Assembly: GCA_030836185.1 (NCBI GenBank)
Contig: JAURQH010000025.1
Location: 1-47,681 of the forward strand
DNA from: Planctomycetota bacterium
Lineage (GTDB): Bacteria; Planctomycetota; Planctomycetia; Planctomycetales; Planctomycetaceae
Reading direction: 5' to 3'
Length of the DNA: 47,681 bases
Positions 38,981-47,626 of the stretch are shown piece after piece. Numbering within the stretch: the stretch's first letter is position 1; each line of letters opens with the position of its first letter. The position numbers were made by a program, and so were the translations under genes. The notes under the pieces were generated by a model. It was not told the origin of the DNA. It made no database searches and was given only the letters and a program-made list of their open reading frames with translations.

Positions 38981-41161
38981 ATGCGCTTCGCCCTGCTCGC
39001 CGCTTTGCTGACAATATCTTTGAACACACAGGCATTCGCCGAGGACTGCACTGCAACATCATCCGCACACAACGCCCGACCGAATATTATTCTCATCATG
39101 TCAGACGACATGGGCTATTCGGATATTGGTTGTTATGGCAGCGAGATCGACACACCCAACCTGAATCGCCTTGCTTCCAATGGCCTGCGATTTACACAGT
39201 TCTACAACACAGGTCGTTGTTGCCCGACACGAGCGTCGCTGTTGACCGGCGTCTATCCGCATCAAGCCGGTATTGGCCACATGATGAACGACCGTGGTCA
39301 CGACGGATACCGGGGAGACCTCAACAAACAGACGGTCACGATCGCGGAAGTCCTTAAGAGTTCCGGCTATGCAACCTACATGTCGGGCAAGTGGCACGTC
39401 ACCAAACATACCGCCAATGACGGTCCCAAATTCAACTGGCCTCAACAACGTGGCTTCGAGAACTTCTACGGTACCATCCACGGAGCGGGAAGCTTCTACG
39501 ATCCCAACAGTCTCACTCGTGGCAATGAATGGGTTTCACCTCATAACGACCCAAAATACACACCAGACACCTACTATTACACCGATGCCATCAGCGATAA
39601 CGCGTCAATGTTCATCAACGAACATTATCAACAAGAAGCTGACAAGCCGTTCTTCATGTACGTCGCCTACACGGCGGCCCACTGGCCAATGCACGCTTTG
39701 CCTCAAGACATTGCCAAGTATCAAGGGAAGTACGACAAAGGTTACGCCGCCATCCGCCAAGCGCGTTACGAACGGATGAAAAAGATGGGGCTCATCAAAC
39801 CTGAATGGAAATTGACGCCGCAAGCCTGGGACTGGAGACACGTTGAAGAAGAAGACTGGGAGATCCGCTGCATGGAAGTCTACGCGGCAATGATCGACAA
39901 CATGGATCAAGGCATTGGTCGCATCGTCAACACGCTCGAACAACATCAGCAACTCGACAATACATTGATTCTCTTCTTCCAGGACAACGGCGGTTGCGCG
40001 GAAGGGCTCGGTCGTAAACCGCGAAACAATCTTCTCACCCGTCCCGACAAACCGACGCTCGCCGTCATGAAACCGACCGATTTCCAAACCGACATGATTC
40101 CCAAGCAGACTCGCGACGGCTATCCAACGGTTCTCGGACCAGGCGCAATGCCGGGCCCCGATGGAACCTACATCGCCTACGGCGAAGGCTGGGCAAATGT
40201 TTCTAACACTCCATTTCGCATGTATAAACACTATGTCCATGAAGGAGGGATTTCCACGCCTTTGATTGCTCATTGGCCCAAGACCATCACTCGTCACGGA
40301 GAATTCGAAGAGACCCCCAGCCACTTGATTGACCTGATGGCGACCTGTGTCGATGTGTCAAAAGCCGACTATCCAAAAATGTTCAACGGCGAAACGATTA
40401 AGCCAATGGAAGGTCGCAGCTTGGCTCCCGCATTTGTCGGTAATGAAGTCGAGCGAGAAGCCATCTACTGGGAACACGAAGGCAACCGAGCGATTCGTGT
40501 GGGTGACTGGAAGCTTGTTGCTCGTGGCAAGAATGGCAAATGGGAATTGTACAACCTTGCCGAAGATCGTAGTGAACTGAATGACCTCTCGGAAACTCAA
40601 CCCGCCCGTGCAAACCAACTCGCCGAGATGTGGCAAGCATGGGCCAAGCGTGCGGATGTTTTACCGGTTGACCCTCGCGCCGAACCGAAACTGAAAAAGA
40701 ACATAAAGAAATTCAAACTTTCACACGGTGATGACCTGAATCGTGAGAATGCACCATTTGTCGAAAAGCGGGGCTTCATCGCATTAGCTAATATCAAGCT
40801 GGACGGCAAGAATGGTGTCATCATGGCACAGGGAGGAACATCTGCCGGCTGGTCACTCTATTTGAAAGAAGGCAAATTGACGTTCAGCATTCGACGTGGG
40901 GGTAAGATGCACACGATCTCAGCGACAAACAAATTGACACAGAAAACTGGAACTGTGTCTGTCAGTCTGGAAAGCAATGGACGTGCTCGCTTAGGGTTCA
41001 ACAACGACACCGTTGCAGACGGGCAAACAGGATTGGTTGATGTCATGCCATTGGATGGATTACAGGTTGGCTCGGATCTTCTTGGTGCAGTGGGCGATTA
41101 TCAAGTCCCCTTTGCACTCGAAGGAAAAGTCACGCAGGGGCACGTGATCTTTGATGACTGA
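38981..41161 (+). CDS. Secreted arylsulfatase with C-terminal beta-sandwich (CCPTR)
   Basis: A 726-residue exported arylsulfatase. After the signal peptide (MRFALLAALLTISLNTQAFA) come RPNIILIMSDDMGYSDIGCY, the formylglycine motif CCPTR (Cys80), MSGKWHVTKH and LFFQDNGGCAEGLG. The catalytic domain ends near residue 560. The remaining 150 or so residues (RGFIALANIKLDGKNGVIMA, SLYLKEGKLTFSIRRGG) look like a concanavalin/LamG-type beta sandwich, probably carbohydrate binding. ATG 38981 is preferred because it starts the signal peptide; ATG 38906 would add 25 residues. It lies 30 bp before the GH88/105-like gene. Confidence 0.92.
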   Translation: MRFALLAALLTISLNTQAFAEDCTATSSAHNARPNIILIMSDDMGYSDIGCYGSEIDTPNLNRLASNGLRFTQFYNTGRCCPTRASLLTGVYPHQAGIGHMMNDRGHDGYRGDLNKQTVTIAEVLKSSGYATYMSGKWHVTKHTANDGPKFNWPQQRGFENFYGTIHGAGSFYDPNSLTRGNEWVSPHNDPKYTPDTYYYTDAISDNASMFINEHYQQEADKPFFMYVAYTAAHWPMHALPQDIAKYQGKYDKGYAAIRQARYERMKKMGLIKPEWKLTPQAWDWRHVEEEDWEIRCMEVYAAMIDNMDQGIGRIVNTLEQHQQLDNTLILFFQDNGGCAEGLGRKPRNNLLTRPDKPTLAVMKPTDFQTDMIPKQTRDGYPTVLGPGAMPGPDGTYIAYGEGWANVSNTPFRMYKHYVHEGGISTPLIAHWPKTITRHGEFEETPSHLIDLMATCVDVSKADYPKMFNGETIKPMEGRSLAPAFVGNEVEREAIYWEHEGNRAIRVGDWKLVARGKNGKWELYNLAEDRSELNDLSETQPARANQLAEMWQAWAKRADVLPVDPRAEPKLKKNIKKFKLSHGDDLNRENAPFVEKRGFIALANIKLDGKNGVIMAQGGTSAGWSLYLKEGKLTFSIRRGGKMHTISATNKLTQKTGTVSVSLESNGRARLGFNNDTVADGQTGLVDVMPLDGLQVGSDLLGAVGDYQVPFALEGKVTQGHVIFDD

Positions 41162-41191
41162 AATGAAACGACAAGTGCGAGAAAACTCACT

Positions 41192-42925
41192 ATGAATATT
41201 TCCATTCCCTCACTGATCGCCCTGTTGACAGTTTGTCTGACTCAACAGCAACTTCATGCACAACCTGTATTTGATGAGGGGAACGCGGTTTCCTTTGAAA
41301 TCTGTTCGCACCCCAAGGCCACACCCATCTCAGGCCTCGCATCCTCCTCATTTCTCGCCGGTGATTTCAAGCAACGACAAGTCCTGTTCATCACCGCCAA
41401 CACAACCAATCGTCAAGAGATGATTAAATCCAGTCAGTTGTTTCATGCTCAAGCCGGGACATCTCAAGTTGGCCGTGACTTACTGCGTGTCGGTGGTCTG
41501 TTCACGTCGAGTGACGTGATCGATTCCAAGTATCCCCCCGAATCCAAAACACCTTACTACTCGGGTGATCAAATCAGCCAGAAATATCTCTGGCGGTCCC
41601 TCGGTTGGCTGGCTCCCGACATGGTCATCGTTTGGAAAGAAGGACCTGAAGCAAAAATTGGTCTTCCCAAATCAGCCTCCGACAAACTTCGTACCGCCTG
41701 CAAGAAATTCTACCTGACAGTTTATGATCTGGAAGATCATCATCTCGCTTCGGCTCTGACCTCGGCCAAGCAGACACCCGCCAACATCGGCAATGTTCCG
41801 GCCATCGAGCTCATCTGTGCCGAAAAACTGTTTCCCGATGTGGCCCATGCTCTGCTCGATCATCTGGCCACAGAATCGATTCCCCAAATCTCACCCGCTC
41901 ACGCAGAACTCATTGACCGACGATTCCGCACGCCGTTGGAAGTCGCCAAACAGTTGGATGCAGCCTACGGTCATCACTTGAAAAAAGTCAGTTATCAACC
42001 GGCCCTATCACTCATTGCCCGCTTGAATCTCGATGACTTGTTGGTGGAACATTCGCGACACGCAGAAGTCGAGAAAATGGTTGCCGAGTATGTCTCCGGG
42101 AAGAAGCCGACTCTTGAAAAAAACGCAAACGGTTCGGTCACCTCCGGACATCTCATTTTCTCTGAACTGGCCCATCGTGTCGACAAAGACAAATACACAC
42201 ACCTCGTGAAACAAGCCGCCGATCAAGTCTTCGGCCCTGATGGTCTCCCTCTGCCCGTCATGCCGGCACATAATGAGATGTCAGACGCGGTCTTCATGGG
42301 AGGCCCCATTCTCGCTGCAGCCGGCAACCTGACTGGAGAGGAGCGTTATTACGACCTCTGCCTGCAACATGTTCACTTCATGCAGAAACTTTGCTTGAGA
42401 AAAGACGGCATCTATCGGCACTCACCTCTCGACGATGCCGCCTGGGGACGAGGTAACGGCTTCCCCGCGTTGGGTCTCGCACTCGTTCTCTCGGAAGTCT
42501 CAGAGACACACCCCGTTCATAAAAAGTTACGTCGTGGACTTCAGGCTCATCTGCGAGCATTGGTCAAACATCAGGATCCGACCGGCATGTGGCATCAGCT
42601 TATCGACGAACCGGGAAGTTACCGTGAAATGACATCCACCTGCATGATGACATTCGCCATGCTTCGCGGACTACGAAATGGTTGGCTCGAAGAAGATGAG
42701 TTCTTACCTGCCATCAATAGTGCGATGCCGGCTATCATGTCGCGAATATCTCCGACAGGAGAGTTGATCGATGTCTGTACGGGAACCGGCAAACAAAAGA
42801 ATCAACAAGCCTATTACGACCGCACCGCGATCCTCGGAAAAGACGAACGCGGCGGAGCAATGGCATTTCTTGTGGTCACCGAATATGCTCGATATCTACA
42901 GGAACGACCTGACAAGGAAGAATAG
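41192..42925 (+). CDS. GH88/GH105-like unsaturated uronyl hydrolase with N-terminal extra domain
   Basis: A 577-residue exported protein. The C-terminal part (about 250-575) resembles the (alpha/alpha)6 barrel of GH88/GH105 enzymes, which remove the 4,5-unsaturated uronic acid left by polysaccharide lyases: NEMSDAVFMGGPILAAAG (Asp365 likely catalytic), AAWGRGNGFPALGLA and PTGMWHQLIDEPGSYREMTS. Residues about 50-230 are a separate alpha/beta domain (QVLFITANTTN, SGDQISQKYLWRSLGWLAPD) that may be a degenerate M14-peptidase/esterase-like fold. Typical GH88/105 enzymes have only 350-400 residues. It follows the arylsulfatase by 30 bp and precedes the aldolase by 42 bp. Confidence 0.82.
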   Translation: MNISIPSLIALLTVCLTQQQLHAQPVFDEGNAVSFEICSHPKATPISGLASSSFLAGDFKQRQVLFITANTTNRQEMIKSSQLFHAQAGTSQVGRDLLRVGGLFTSSDVIDSKYPPESKTPYYSGDQISQKYLWRSLGWLAPDMVIVWKEGPEAKIGLPKSASDKLRTACKKFYLTVYDLEDHHLASALTSAKQTPANIGNVPAIELICAEKLFPDVAHALLDHLATESIPQISPAHAELIDRRFRTPLEVAKQLDAAYGHHLKKVSYQPALSLIARLNLDDLLVEHSRHAEVEKMVAEYVSGKKPTLEKNANGSVTSGHLIFSELAHRVDKDKYTHLVKQAADQVFGPDGLPLPVMPAHNEMSDAVFMGGPILAAAGNLTGEERYYDLCLQHVHFMQKLCLRKDGIYRHSPLDDAAWGRGNGFPALGLALVLSEVSETHPVHKKLRRGLQAHLRALVKHQDPTGMWHQLIDEPGSYREMTSTCMMTFAMLRGLRNGWLEEDEFLPAINSAMPAIMSRISPTGELIDVCTGTGKQKNQQAYYDRTAILGKDERGGAMAFLVVTEYARYLQERPDKEE

Positions 42926-42967
42926 GCATTCAACGAAATCATCTTTTCTCGAATCAACCAAACCATC

Positions 42968-43927
42968 ATGAATACACAATCCACCACCATTGATCCCACA
43001 ACGATGCTCAAGCCGCGTCGCAAACTGACCGGCATCTCGGCAATCCTCCTGACACTCACCAGCGATCATCAGATTGATGAAGAGTCGCTCCGAAATCATG
43101 TCGCCAGAACTGCCGAGCATGGTCTCATTCCAGCCGTCAACATGGACACCGGCTATGTCCACCTCATTGATGATGACTGGCGACGACGCGTCCTGGACAT
43201 CACCAAAGAAACCCTCGGTGGTGGTCCCTTCGTCGCGGGTGCATTCGTCAAAGACAATCTCGACAGCTCATTCAATCTCGACGAATACGCCCGACAGATG
43301 GGGATGATCGAAGAACATGGCGGAACACCGGTCATCTTCCAGTCGTTTGGTCTGATCGAGCAGGAGGGCGACGCGATTGTGGAATCGTATCAACAAATTG
43401 CTGATCAGTGTGACAAGTTCATCGGCTTTGAATTGACCAAAGAACTGGCACCGTTTGGATCCGTTTATGATCTAGAAACCTACGCGGGGATGATGAGCAT
43501 CGAAAAGTGTCTTGGTGCGAAGCATTCCTCTTTTCGACGCGAACCGGAATGGCAACGACTGCAATTGCGGGATGCTAATCGCCCCGACTTCAAAGTTTTC
43601 ACAGGCAATGACTTTGCCATCGACATGGTGCAGTACGGCAGTGACTACCTATTAGGACTCAGTACATTCGCACCCGACCTGTTCGCTAAACGAGACGCTT
43701 TCTGGGAACAGGGAGATTCTGCATTCTACGAATTGAATGATCTGCTTCAGTATCTCGGCTTCTTCGCGTTTCGTTCACCCGGCCCAGGATACAAACACAC
43801 GGCGGCTCAGTTTTTGAACCTCCGTGGCTGGTGTAATACCAACGAAACTCATCCTGACAGCCCCCAACGTCCCGAAAGTGACATCGCCGTGCTGAAAGAA
43901 CTCGGCGAACGATTGGGAGTGTTGTAG
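42968..43927 (+). CDS. DapA-superfamily aldolase-like protein
   Basis: A 319-residue TIM-barrel protein of the dihydrodipicolinate synthase/N-acetylneuraminate lyase superfamily. GISAILLTLTSDHQIDEESL is the family opening, and the Schiff-base lysine is most likely Lys185 in CLGAKHSSF. The GTP/YNP-type segment with the catalytic tyrosine of true DHDPS is replaced by PVIFQSFG, so lysine biosynthesis is unlikely. Cytoplasmic, no signal peptide. Placed last in the sulfatase/uronyl hydrolase run, it plausibly cleaves a keto-deoxy sugar acid to pyruvate plus an aldehyde; this is inferred from context, not motif. Confidence 0.8.
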   Translation: MNTQSTTIDPTTMLKPRRKLTGISAILLTLTSDHQIDEESLRNHVARTAEHGLIPAVNMDTGYVHLIDDDWRRRVLDITKETLGGGPFVAGAFVKDNLDSSFNLDEYARQMGMIEEHGGTPVIFQSFGLIEQEGDAIVESYQQIADQCDKFIGFELTKELAPFGSVYDLETYAGMMSIEKCLGAKHSSFRREPEWQRLQLRDANRPDFKVFTGNDFAIDMVQYGSDYLLGLSTFAPDLFAKRDAFWEQGDSAFYELNDLLQYLGFFAFRSPGPGYKHTAAQFLNLRGWCNTNETHPDSPQRPESDIAVLKELGERLGVL

Positions 43928-43940
43928 AGAAACACTCAAG

Positions 43941-45311
43941 CTATTTTTCTTCTAACTGTTTGAGACGTATTGGAGTCACATTTTCGGATTCTAGATTGCC
44001 ATAGATCACTCGATAGGTACCGTCCTCCAGTTTCCAACGTAAGAGAACCTGATCCGTCTCTTCCGGCCCCACACTTGACCCGTACCAAACGGCGTCAGAA
44101 TTTTCACGGAGTATCTTGTTAATGTATGCAAATCCAAGAACCGCTTCTTGGACTCTTGAGTAGTTGGGATCCTTGCGCTGCTTTGCAGAAGGGATTCCTC
44201 TAACACCAATTTTCTGAAGCAACTCGTCTCGTGTCACGTCACCGTATACGATCTTGACGCGAGGATAGTGACCTCCCATCAGCTCTGCATACGTCTTCAG
44301 AGAAAACGAAATGGCTTTGACTTGCTCCGAAATCGTGGGGGGAATCGGCGTTTTATCGCTGTAGCCCACAGGTGGAGTGGTATCGAACAATTTTGGGTCG
44401 AGATCGAGATTCCAACGGATGTTCTCGAACCGAATCTTCAAATCAATCCCATCGGTTTGCATTGCCAGTTCGACGGACACAGGAAGTTGCGACTTGGAAT
44501 TCAGCCAAATCTGAACAGGGTTAGCGAGGAGATCGGAATCGATTTTTTTGGAATCGACCTCAAACCCAATCGCTTCGATACCTCCAATCATCTTGGCCCC
44601 CAGCGAGCGATCCGCTTCACCCTGAAAATCACCCAGTTTCTGCAGAATCATCAGTGTCGACATCTGCCCGCTACGCGCTGGAATGATTCGGTACGACTTT
44701 CCTTTGGGAACCATTTCAATACCGGGCTTGTCTGTGTAAATAATACTGGTCGTCATTTCTCCACCAAACTTTTTAGCGGAAACCATCTCCCACCGATATG
44801 CGTTCGGGGCCCGCCAATACATTTCTTGTGTGATGTTCCCGGTCGTAGGTTCTTTCCCCGGTTTGGCAACCCACTTCATCTCTTGAACCATCGTCAACTG
44901 ATAGCTCTTCGCTTCGCGAATCTGCTTTGCCATTTCTTCCATGGCAGAAACAGGAGTCGAGCCGAAAGTGCCCCAAAGGACCATAAATCCCAACATGGGT
45001 ATCAAACTAACTGTGAACAATGCAATACGTTGTCTCATCGTCAATTCTCCTATCCAATAGGTTGCGCGGGGGAAGTTGCCAACTTCGGTTTCAGATTCTA
45101 TTTGAGTAATTGTGTCCAGAAGACGTTTTCTCGAAGTTTGGTGAAGCTGCTCGACGGAAGCATGCAACTGCTCCAAAATGTTGACCAGCGAACGCGCTGA
45201 CTCCAGTCTCGCTTGGCATTCAGCACAAGAGTCGATGTGATCTGCAACGTGCAGGTCATCGTTTTGCCCTAATGCCAGCGAAACGAATTGTTCTCGCGTG
45301 AGGCAACTCAT
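43941..45311 (-). CDS. Transmembrane anti-sigma factor with zinc-finger N-terminus
   Basis: A 456-residue single-pass membrane protein. The N-terminal cytoplasmic part carries the zinc anti-sigma motif H-X3-C-X2-C (HIDSCAEC, His25, Cys29, Cys32), which clamps an ECF sigma factor. A membrane helix spans about 96-116 (IALFTVSLIPMLGFMVLWG). The periplasmic part has a LolA/RseB-like character (SYQLTMVQEMKWVAK, EAIGFEVDSKKIDSDLLANP), suggesting it senses a lipid or envelope ligand. Its ATG overlaps the sigma-factor stop by 4 bp (ATGA), the usual coupled pair. Confidence 0.85.
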   Translation of the reverse strand: MSCLTREQFVSLALGQNDDLHVADHIDSCAECQARLESARSLVNILEQLHASVEQLHQTSRKRLLDTITQIESETEVGNFPRATYWIGELTMRQRIALFTVSLIPMLGFMVLWGTFGSTPVSAMEEMAKQIREAKSYQLTMVQEMKWVAKPGKEPTTGNITQEMYWRAPNAYRWEMVSAKKFGGEMTTSIIYTDKPGIEMVPKGKSYRIIPARSGQMSTLMILQKLGDFQGEADRSLGAKMIGGIEAIGFEVDSKKIDSDLLANPVQIWLNSKSQLPVSVELAMQTDGIDLKIRFENIRWNLDLDPKLFDTTPPVGYSDKTPIPPTISEQVKAISFSLKTYAELMGGHYPRVKIVYGDVTRDELLQKIGVRGIPSAKQRKDPNYSRVQEAVLGFAYINKILRENSDAVWYGSSVGPEETDQVLLRWKLEDGTYRVIYGNLESENVTPIRLKQLEEK

Positions 45312-45886
45312 GGACTCTCCTTTCCTGAATCGAGACTACTGAACATTTTTTCTAATCGAGCAACTGCCCGATTCAAAATTGCATAAAATCCAGATCGTGA
45401 AAGGTCCATCTGTTCCGCTGCCTGCAGTGCAGTTTGTTCGTCGAAGAAGAAAGCGTGAATCGCCAATCGTTCGCCTTCAGGCAGGACTCCAAGATACTCT
45501 TGCAGCAGATGAAACTCTTCAGCCGACTGCGCTTCCAGAATCAAATCGTCCGGTGATAAAACATCAACCAAACCGTCCCCCAGAAATTGATGGCGGTCTC
45601 GTAAAAATGATCGCCGTTGTTCCTGAGAGATCATTCGAGCGATCCCTGCCATCCAAGGACCAAAACGATCCGATTTCCTTAATGTTCCCAACTTCCGATA
45701 AGCTCTCAAGAAACACTCCTGAGTTAAATCCTCAACTAAGGACCACGGCATGCCAACGGCACAGAAAACCGCACGAACCAATCGGGCATGCCGATCATAC
45801 AGTTGCCCATACGCTTCGCGATTACCCGCAAGCGTTTCTACTACCAGCTCTGAATCCGTTGGGTCGTGTGTCTCCATGGTCACCAT
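45308..45886 (-). CDS. ECF-type RNA polymerase sigma factor
   Basis: A 192-residue sigma-70-family factor of the ECF group. Region 2 reads YDRHARLVRAVFCAVGMPWS, LVEDLTQECFLRAYRKLGTL, RFGPWMAGIARMISQEQRR; region 4 reads LGVLPEGERLAIHAFFFDEQ, TALQAAEQMDLSRSGFYAIL, NRAVARLEKMF. Start: ATG 45886 or 45877; TTG 45916 is less likely. The 4-bp overlap with the anti-sigma gene indicates co-expression. Its regulon is unknown; an autoregulated promoter should lie in 45897-46029, where I cannot recognise one. Confidence 0.9.
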   Translation of the reverse strand: MVTMETHDPTDSELVVETLAGNREAYGQLYDRHARLVRAVFCAVGMPWSLVEDLTQECFLRAYRKLGTLRKSDRFGPWMAGIARMISQEQRRSFLRDRHQFLGDGLVDVLSPDDLILEAQSAEEFHLLQEYLGVLPEGERLAIHAFFFDEQTALQAAEQMDLSRSGFYAILNRAVARLEKMFSSLDSGKESP

Positions 45887-45896
45887 ACTAGTGACC
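45878..45896 (-). promoter_or_regulatory. Inverted repeat over the sigma-factor start
   Basis: GGTCAC (45878-45883) and GTGACC (45891-45896) form a perfect 6-bp inverted repeat with a 7-nt spacer. It contains the ATG at 45886 and lies just upstream of the ATG at 45877. It could be an operator or an mRNA hairpin limiting initiation. Confidence 0.3.
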
Positions 45897-46029
45897 GTTT
45901 GGAGACATCCGTCCAATTTTTTTTTGAGATTTTTTAGTGAAAGAGTTTCTTCAAAGTGGTGCAGTTCTACAGAGGTTTTGCAATTACCACTTCGGAAGAC
46001 TCACTAGAGAAAAAGGACCAGGCATCATT

Positions 46030-47496
46030 TCAGCCCCACAACTCATTCACCGGTTGGCCGTTGTGTTGCACCAGAAATTGGGGGCGTCCGCGGTCATCTT
46101 CGTAGACAGTATCGAGCGGTATGCCCATGTGCTTGTAAATGGTTGCTCCCAAGTCGGCGGGAGTGACCGGGCGGGAGGCAATCTGTCCGCCATCCGGTTC
46201 CGTGGCACCTATGACTTGTCCGTGAGACATGCCACCACCGGCGAGGCACATTGACATCACGTACGGCCAATGATTGCGGCCATCAGTGCTGCCTTGCGTG
46301 CCGAGATTGGGTGTTCGACCGAATTCACCCATTGCCACCACTAACGAATCGTCTAATAAGCCATGATCTTCGAGATCGGTCACGAGCGTTGTGATTAGAT
46401 GGTCGAAGAGTGGCAACAACGGTTTGAGCCCTTTGCTGATCCCTCCGTAGGGAGGAATGTTGTCGCCGTGATTGTCCCATGTTCCTGATGCGGTGTGGTA
46501 ACTGAGATCGAGAGTCACAAAGCTGACGCCCGATTGGACAAGTCGACGAGCCAGCAACGCCTGCTGACACCAGAGATGATCACCATACTGCTGGCGAATG
46601 GCGACCGGTTCGTCCTTCACATCGAATGCTTTTTGTGCTCGTCGACCGAGGACAATGTCGACGGCTTTCTGTTGATAGTAATCCCAGGCGTCCATCGAAC
46701 CGCTGTGATCAATTTCTGCCCGAATGTGATCGAGTTGTTGCATCAGAGATTGACGTTCGGTCATTCGTCCACCCGAAAGCGAACCATTCGTCTGAAAGAC
46801 CTGCGCCGAGGTCAGTTTCCCGGAGTCTTTTCCGACGAGATCGTAGATCGGTAACTTCGCCGCGTCATTCCCCTGAAACGGATCGTATTGTTGTCCCAGA
46901 TAACCGCCGAAGCCGACATGAGTGGGATGTTTGTAGAACGCCACATACGGTGGCATTTGCGGATGATTGGGGCCGTGATACTTGGCGACAGCCGAACCGA
47001 AAGACGGCCAGCGGTCTCCCTTGGGATTAGTACGCGGGGCCGCTTCGAGGCTCCCGGTTTGCATCACCATATTGGGCTGATGACTACTTTTGCGACAATC
47101 GACCGAGCGAATCAGCGAGAACTTGTCCATCATCGCCGCCTGCTTTGGCAGGTGTTCGCAAATCTGGATGTCGGGAACGGCGGTTGAAATGGGATTGAAT
47201 GGCCCACGATTTTCGAGGGGACGTTGCGGCTTCATATCCCAGATATCAAGCTGGCTGGGTCCACCCGTCATCCATAACAGAATCACGCTTTTGCCGGTCA
47301 CACTTGACTGGTTCGCCTCGACGGCTGCCGCCTGTGACTTCAGAACATCGGGCAGAGAGAGCCCGGCAAGTCCTGCGACTCCCGCCTTCAGCATGTTACG
47401 GCGAGTCTGTAAGACAAGCCCTTCACGAGTCGTTCCGTGAAAAGATTCGAAGGCATGCCGAGCATGGGCGGCTGTTGAACATTGTGGTTTGGCCAT
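46030..47496 (-). CDS. DUF1501 domain protein, Tat-exported (type A)
   Basis: A 488-residue DUF1501 protein of the same subtype as that at 1116. The twin-arginine signal is QTRRNMLKAGVAGLAGLSLP, preceded by about 30 extra residues. Motifs: WMTGGPSQLDIWDMKPQRPL, DCRKSSHQPNMVMQTGS, MGEFGRTPNLGTQGSTDGRN, HWPYVMSMCLAGGGMSHGQV. Start ATG 47496 has GGAG at 6 nt, but this site sits inside a hairpin. The IS copy begins only 48 bp upstream, so any original operon partner (usually a PSD1 gene) or promoter has been displaced. Sigma factor genes follow downstream on the same strand. Confidence 0.9.
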   Translation of the reverse strand: MAKPQCSTAAHARHAFESFHGTTREGLVLQTRRNMLKAGVAGLAGLSLPDVLKSQAAAVEANQSSVTGKSVILLWMTGGPSQLDIWDMKPQRPLENRGPFNPISTAVPDIQICEHLPKQAAMMDKFSLIRSVDCRKSSHQPNMVMQTGSLEAAPRTNPKGDRWPSFGSAVAKYHGPNHPQMPPYVAFYKHPTHVGFGGYLGQQYDPFQGNDAAKLPIYDLVGKDSGKLTSAQVFQTNGSLSGGRMTERQSLMQQLDHIRAEIDHSGSMDAWDYYQQKAVDIVLGRRAQKAFDVKDEPVAIRQQYGDHLWCQQALLARRLVQSGVSFVTLDLSYHTASGTWDNHGDNIPPYGGISKGLKPLLPLFDHLITTLVTDLEDHGLLDDSLVVAMGEFGRTPNLGTQGSTDGRNHWPYVMSMCLAGGGMSHGQVIGATEPDGGQIASRPVTPADLGATIYKHMGIPLDTVYEDDRGRPQFLVQHNGQPVNELWG

Positions 47497-47502
47497 GATT
47501 TT

Positions 47503-47522
47503 CTCCGGTGGTAATTCCGGAG
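47503..47522 (-). promoter_or_regulatory. Hairpin sequestering the DUF1501 ribosome-binding site
   Basis: CTCCGG and CCGGAG (47503-47508 and 47517-47522) pair perfectly around an 8-nt loop. In the minus-strand mRNA the 3' arm CCGGAG contains the GGAG ribosome-binding site 6 nt before the ATG at 47496. Confidence 0.45.
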
Positions 47523-47605
47523 CGCTGGGGCGTTACTTTAACTAGAGCCTGTCCTGAAACATCTATTTTAGTGAACGGTTTGGCCTGAGACTTGCATTAA
47601 TGTCT

Positions 47606-47619
47606 CCTCCGAAAGGAGG
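47606..47619 (+). promoter_or_regulatory. GNRA-capped hairpin hiding the transposase ribosome-binding site
   Basis: CCTCC (47606-47610), loop GAAA, GGAGG (47615-47619). The 3' arm is a perfect Shine-Dalgarno sequence 7 nt upstream of the transposase ATG at 47627. A GAAA tetraloop stabilises the stem, so initiation should be repressed unless the hairpin opens. Confidence 0.55.
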
Positions 47620-47626
47620 CATAACC

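Noticed and set aside
39605-40324. 239-codon minus-strand open frame opposite the arylsulfatase
   Set aside because: The arylsulfatase reading frame is complete with all catalytic motifs; the antisense frame has no support.
42968-43927. True dihydrodipicolinate synthase (dapA)
   Set aside because: The tyrosine-containing segment needed for DHDPS activity is replaced by PVIFQSFG, and the gene sits in a catabolic run rather than with lysine genes.
44268-45200. 310-codon plus-strand open frame opposite the anti-sigma gene
   Set aside because: It is antisense to a protein with a zinc motif, membrane helix and coupled sigma partner; no recognisable domain.
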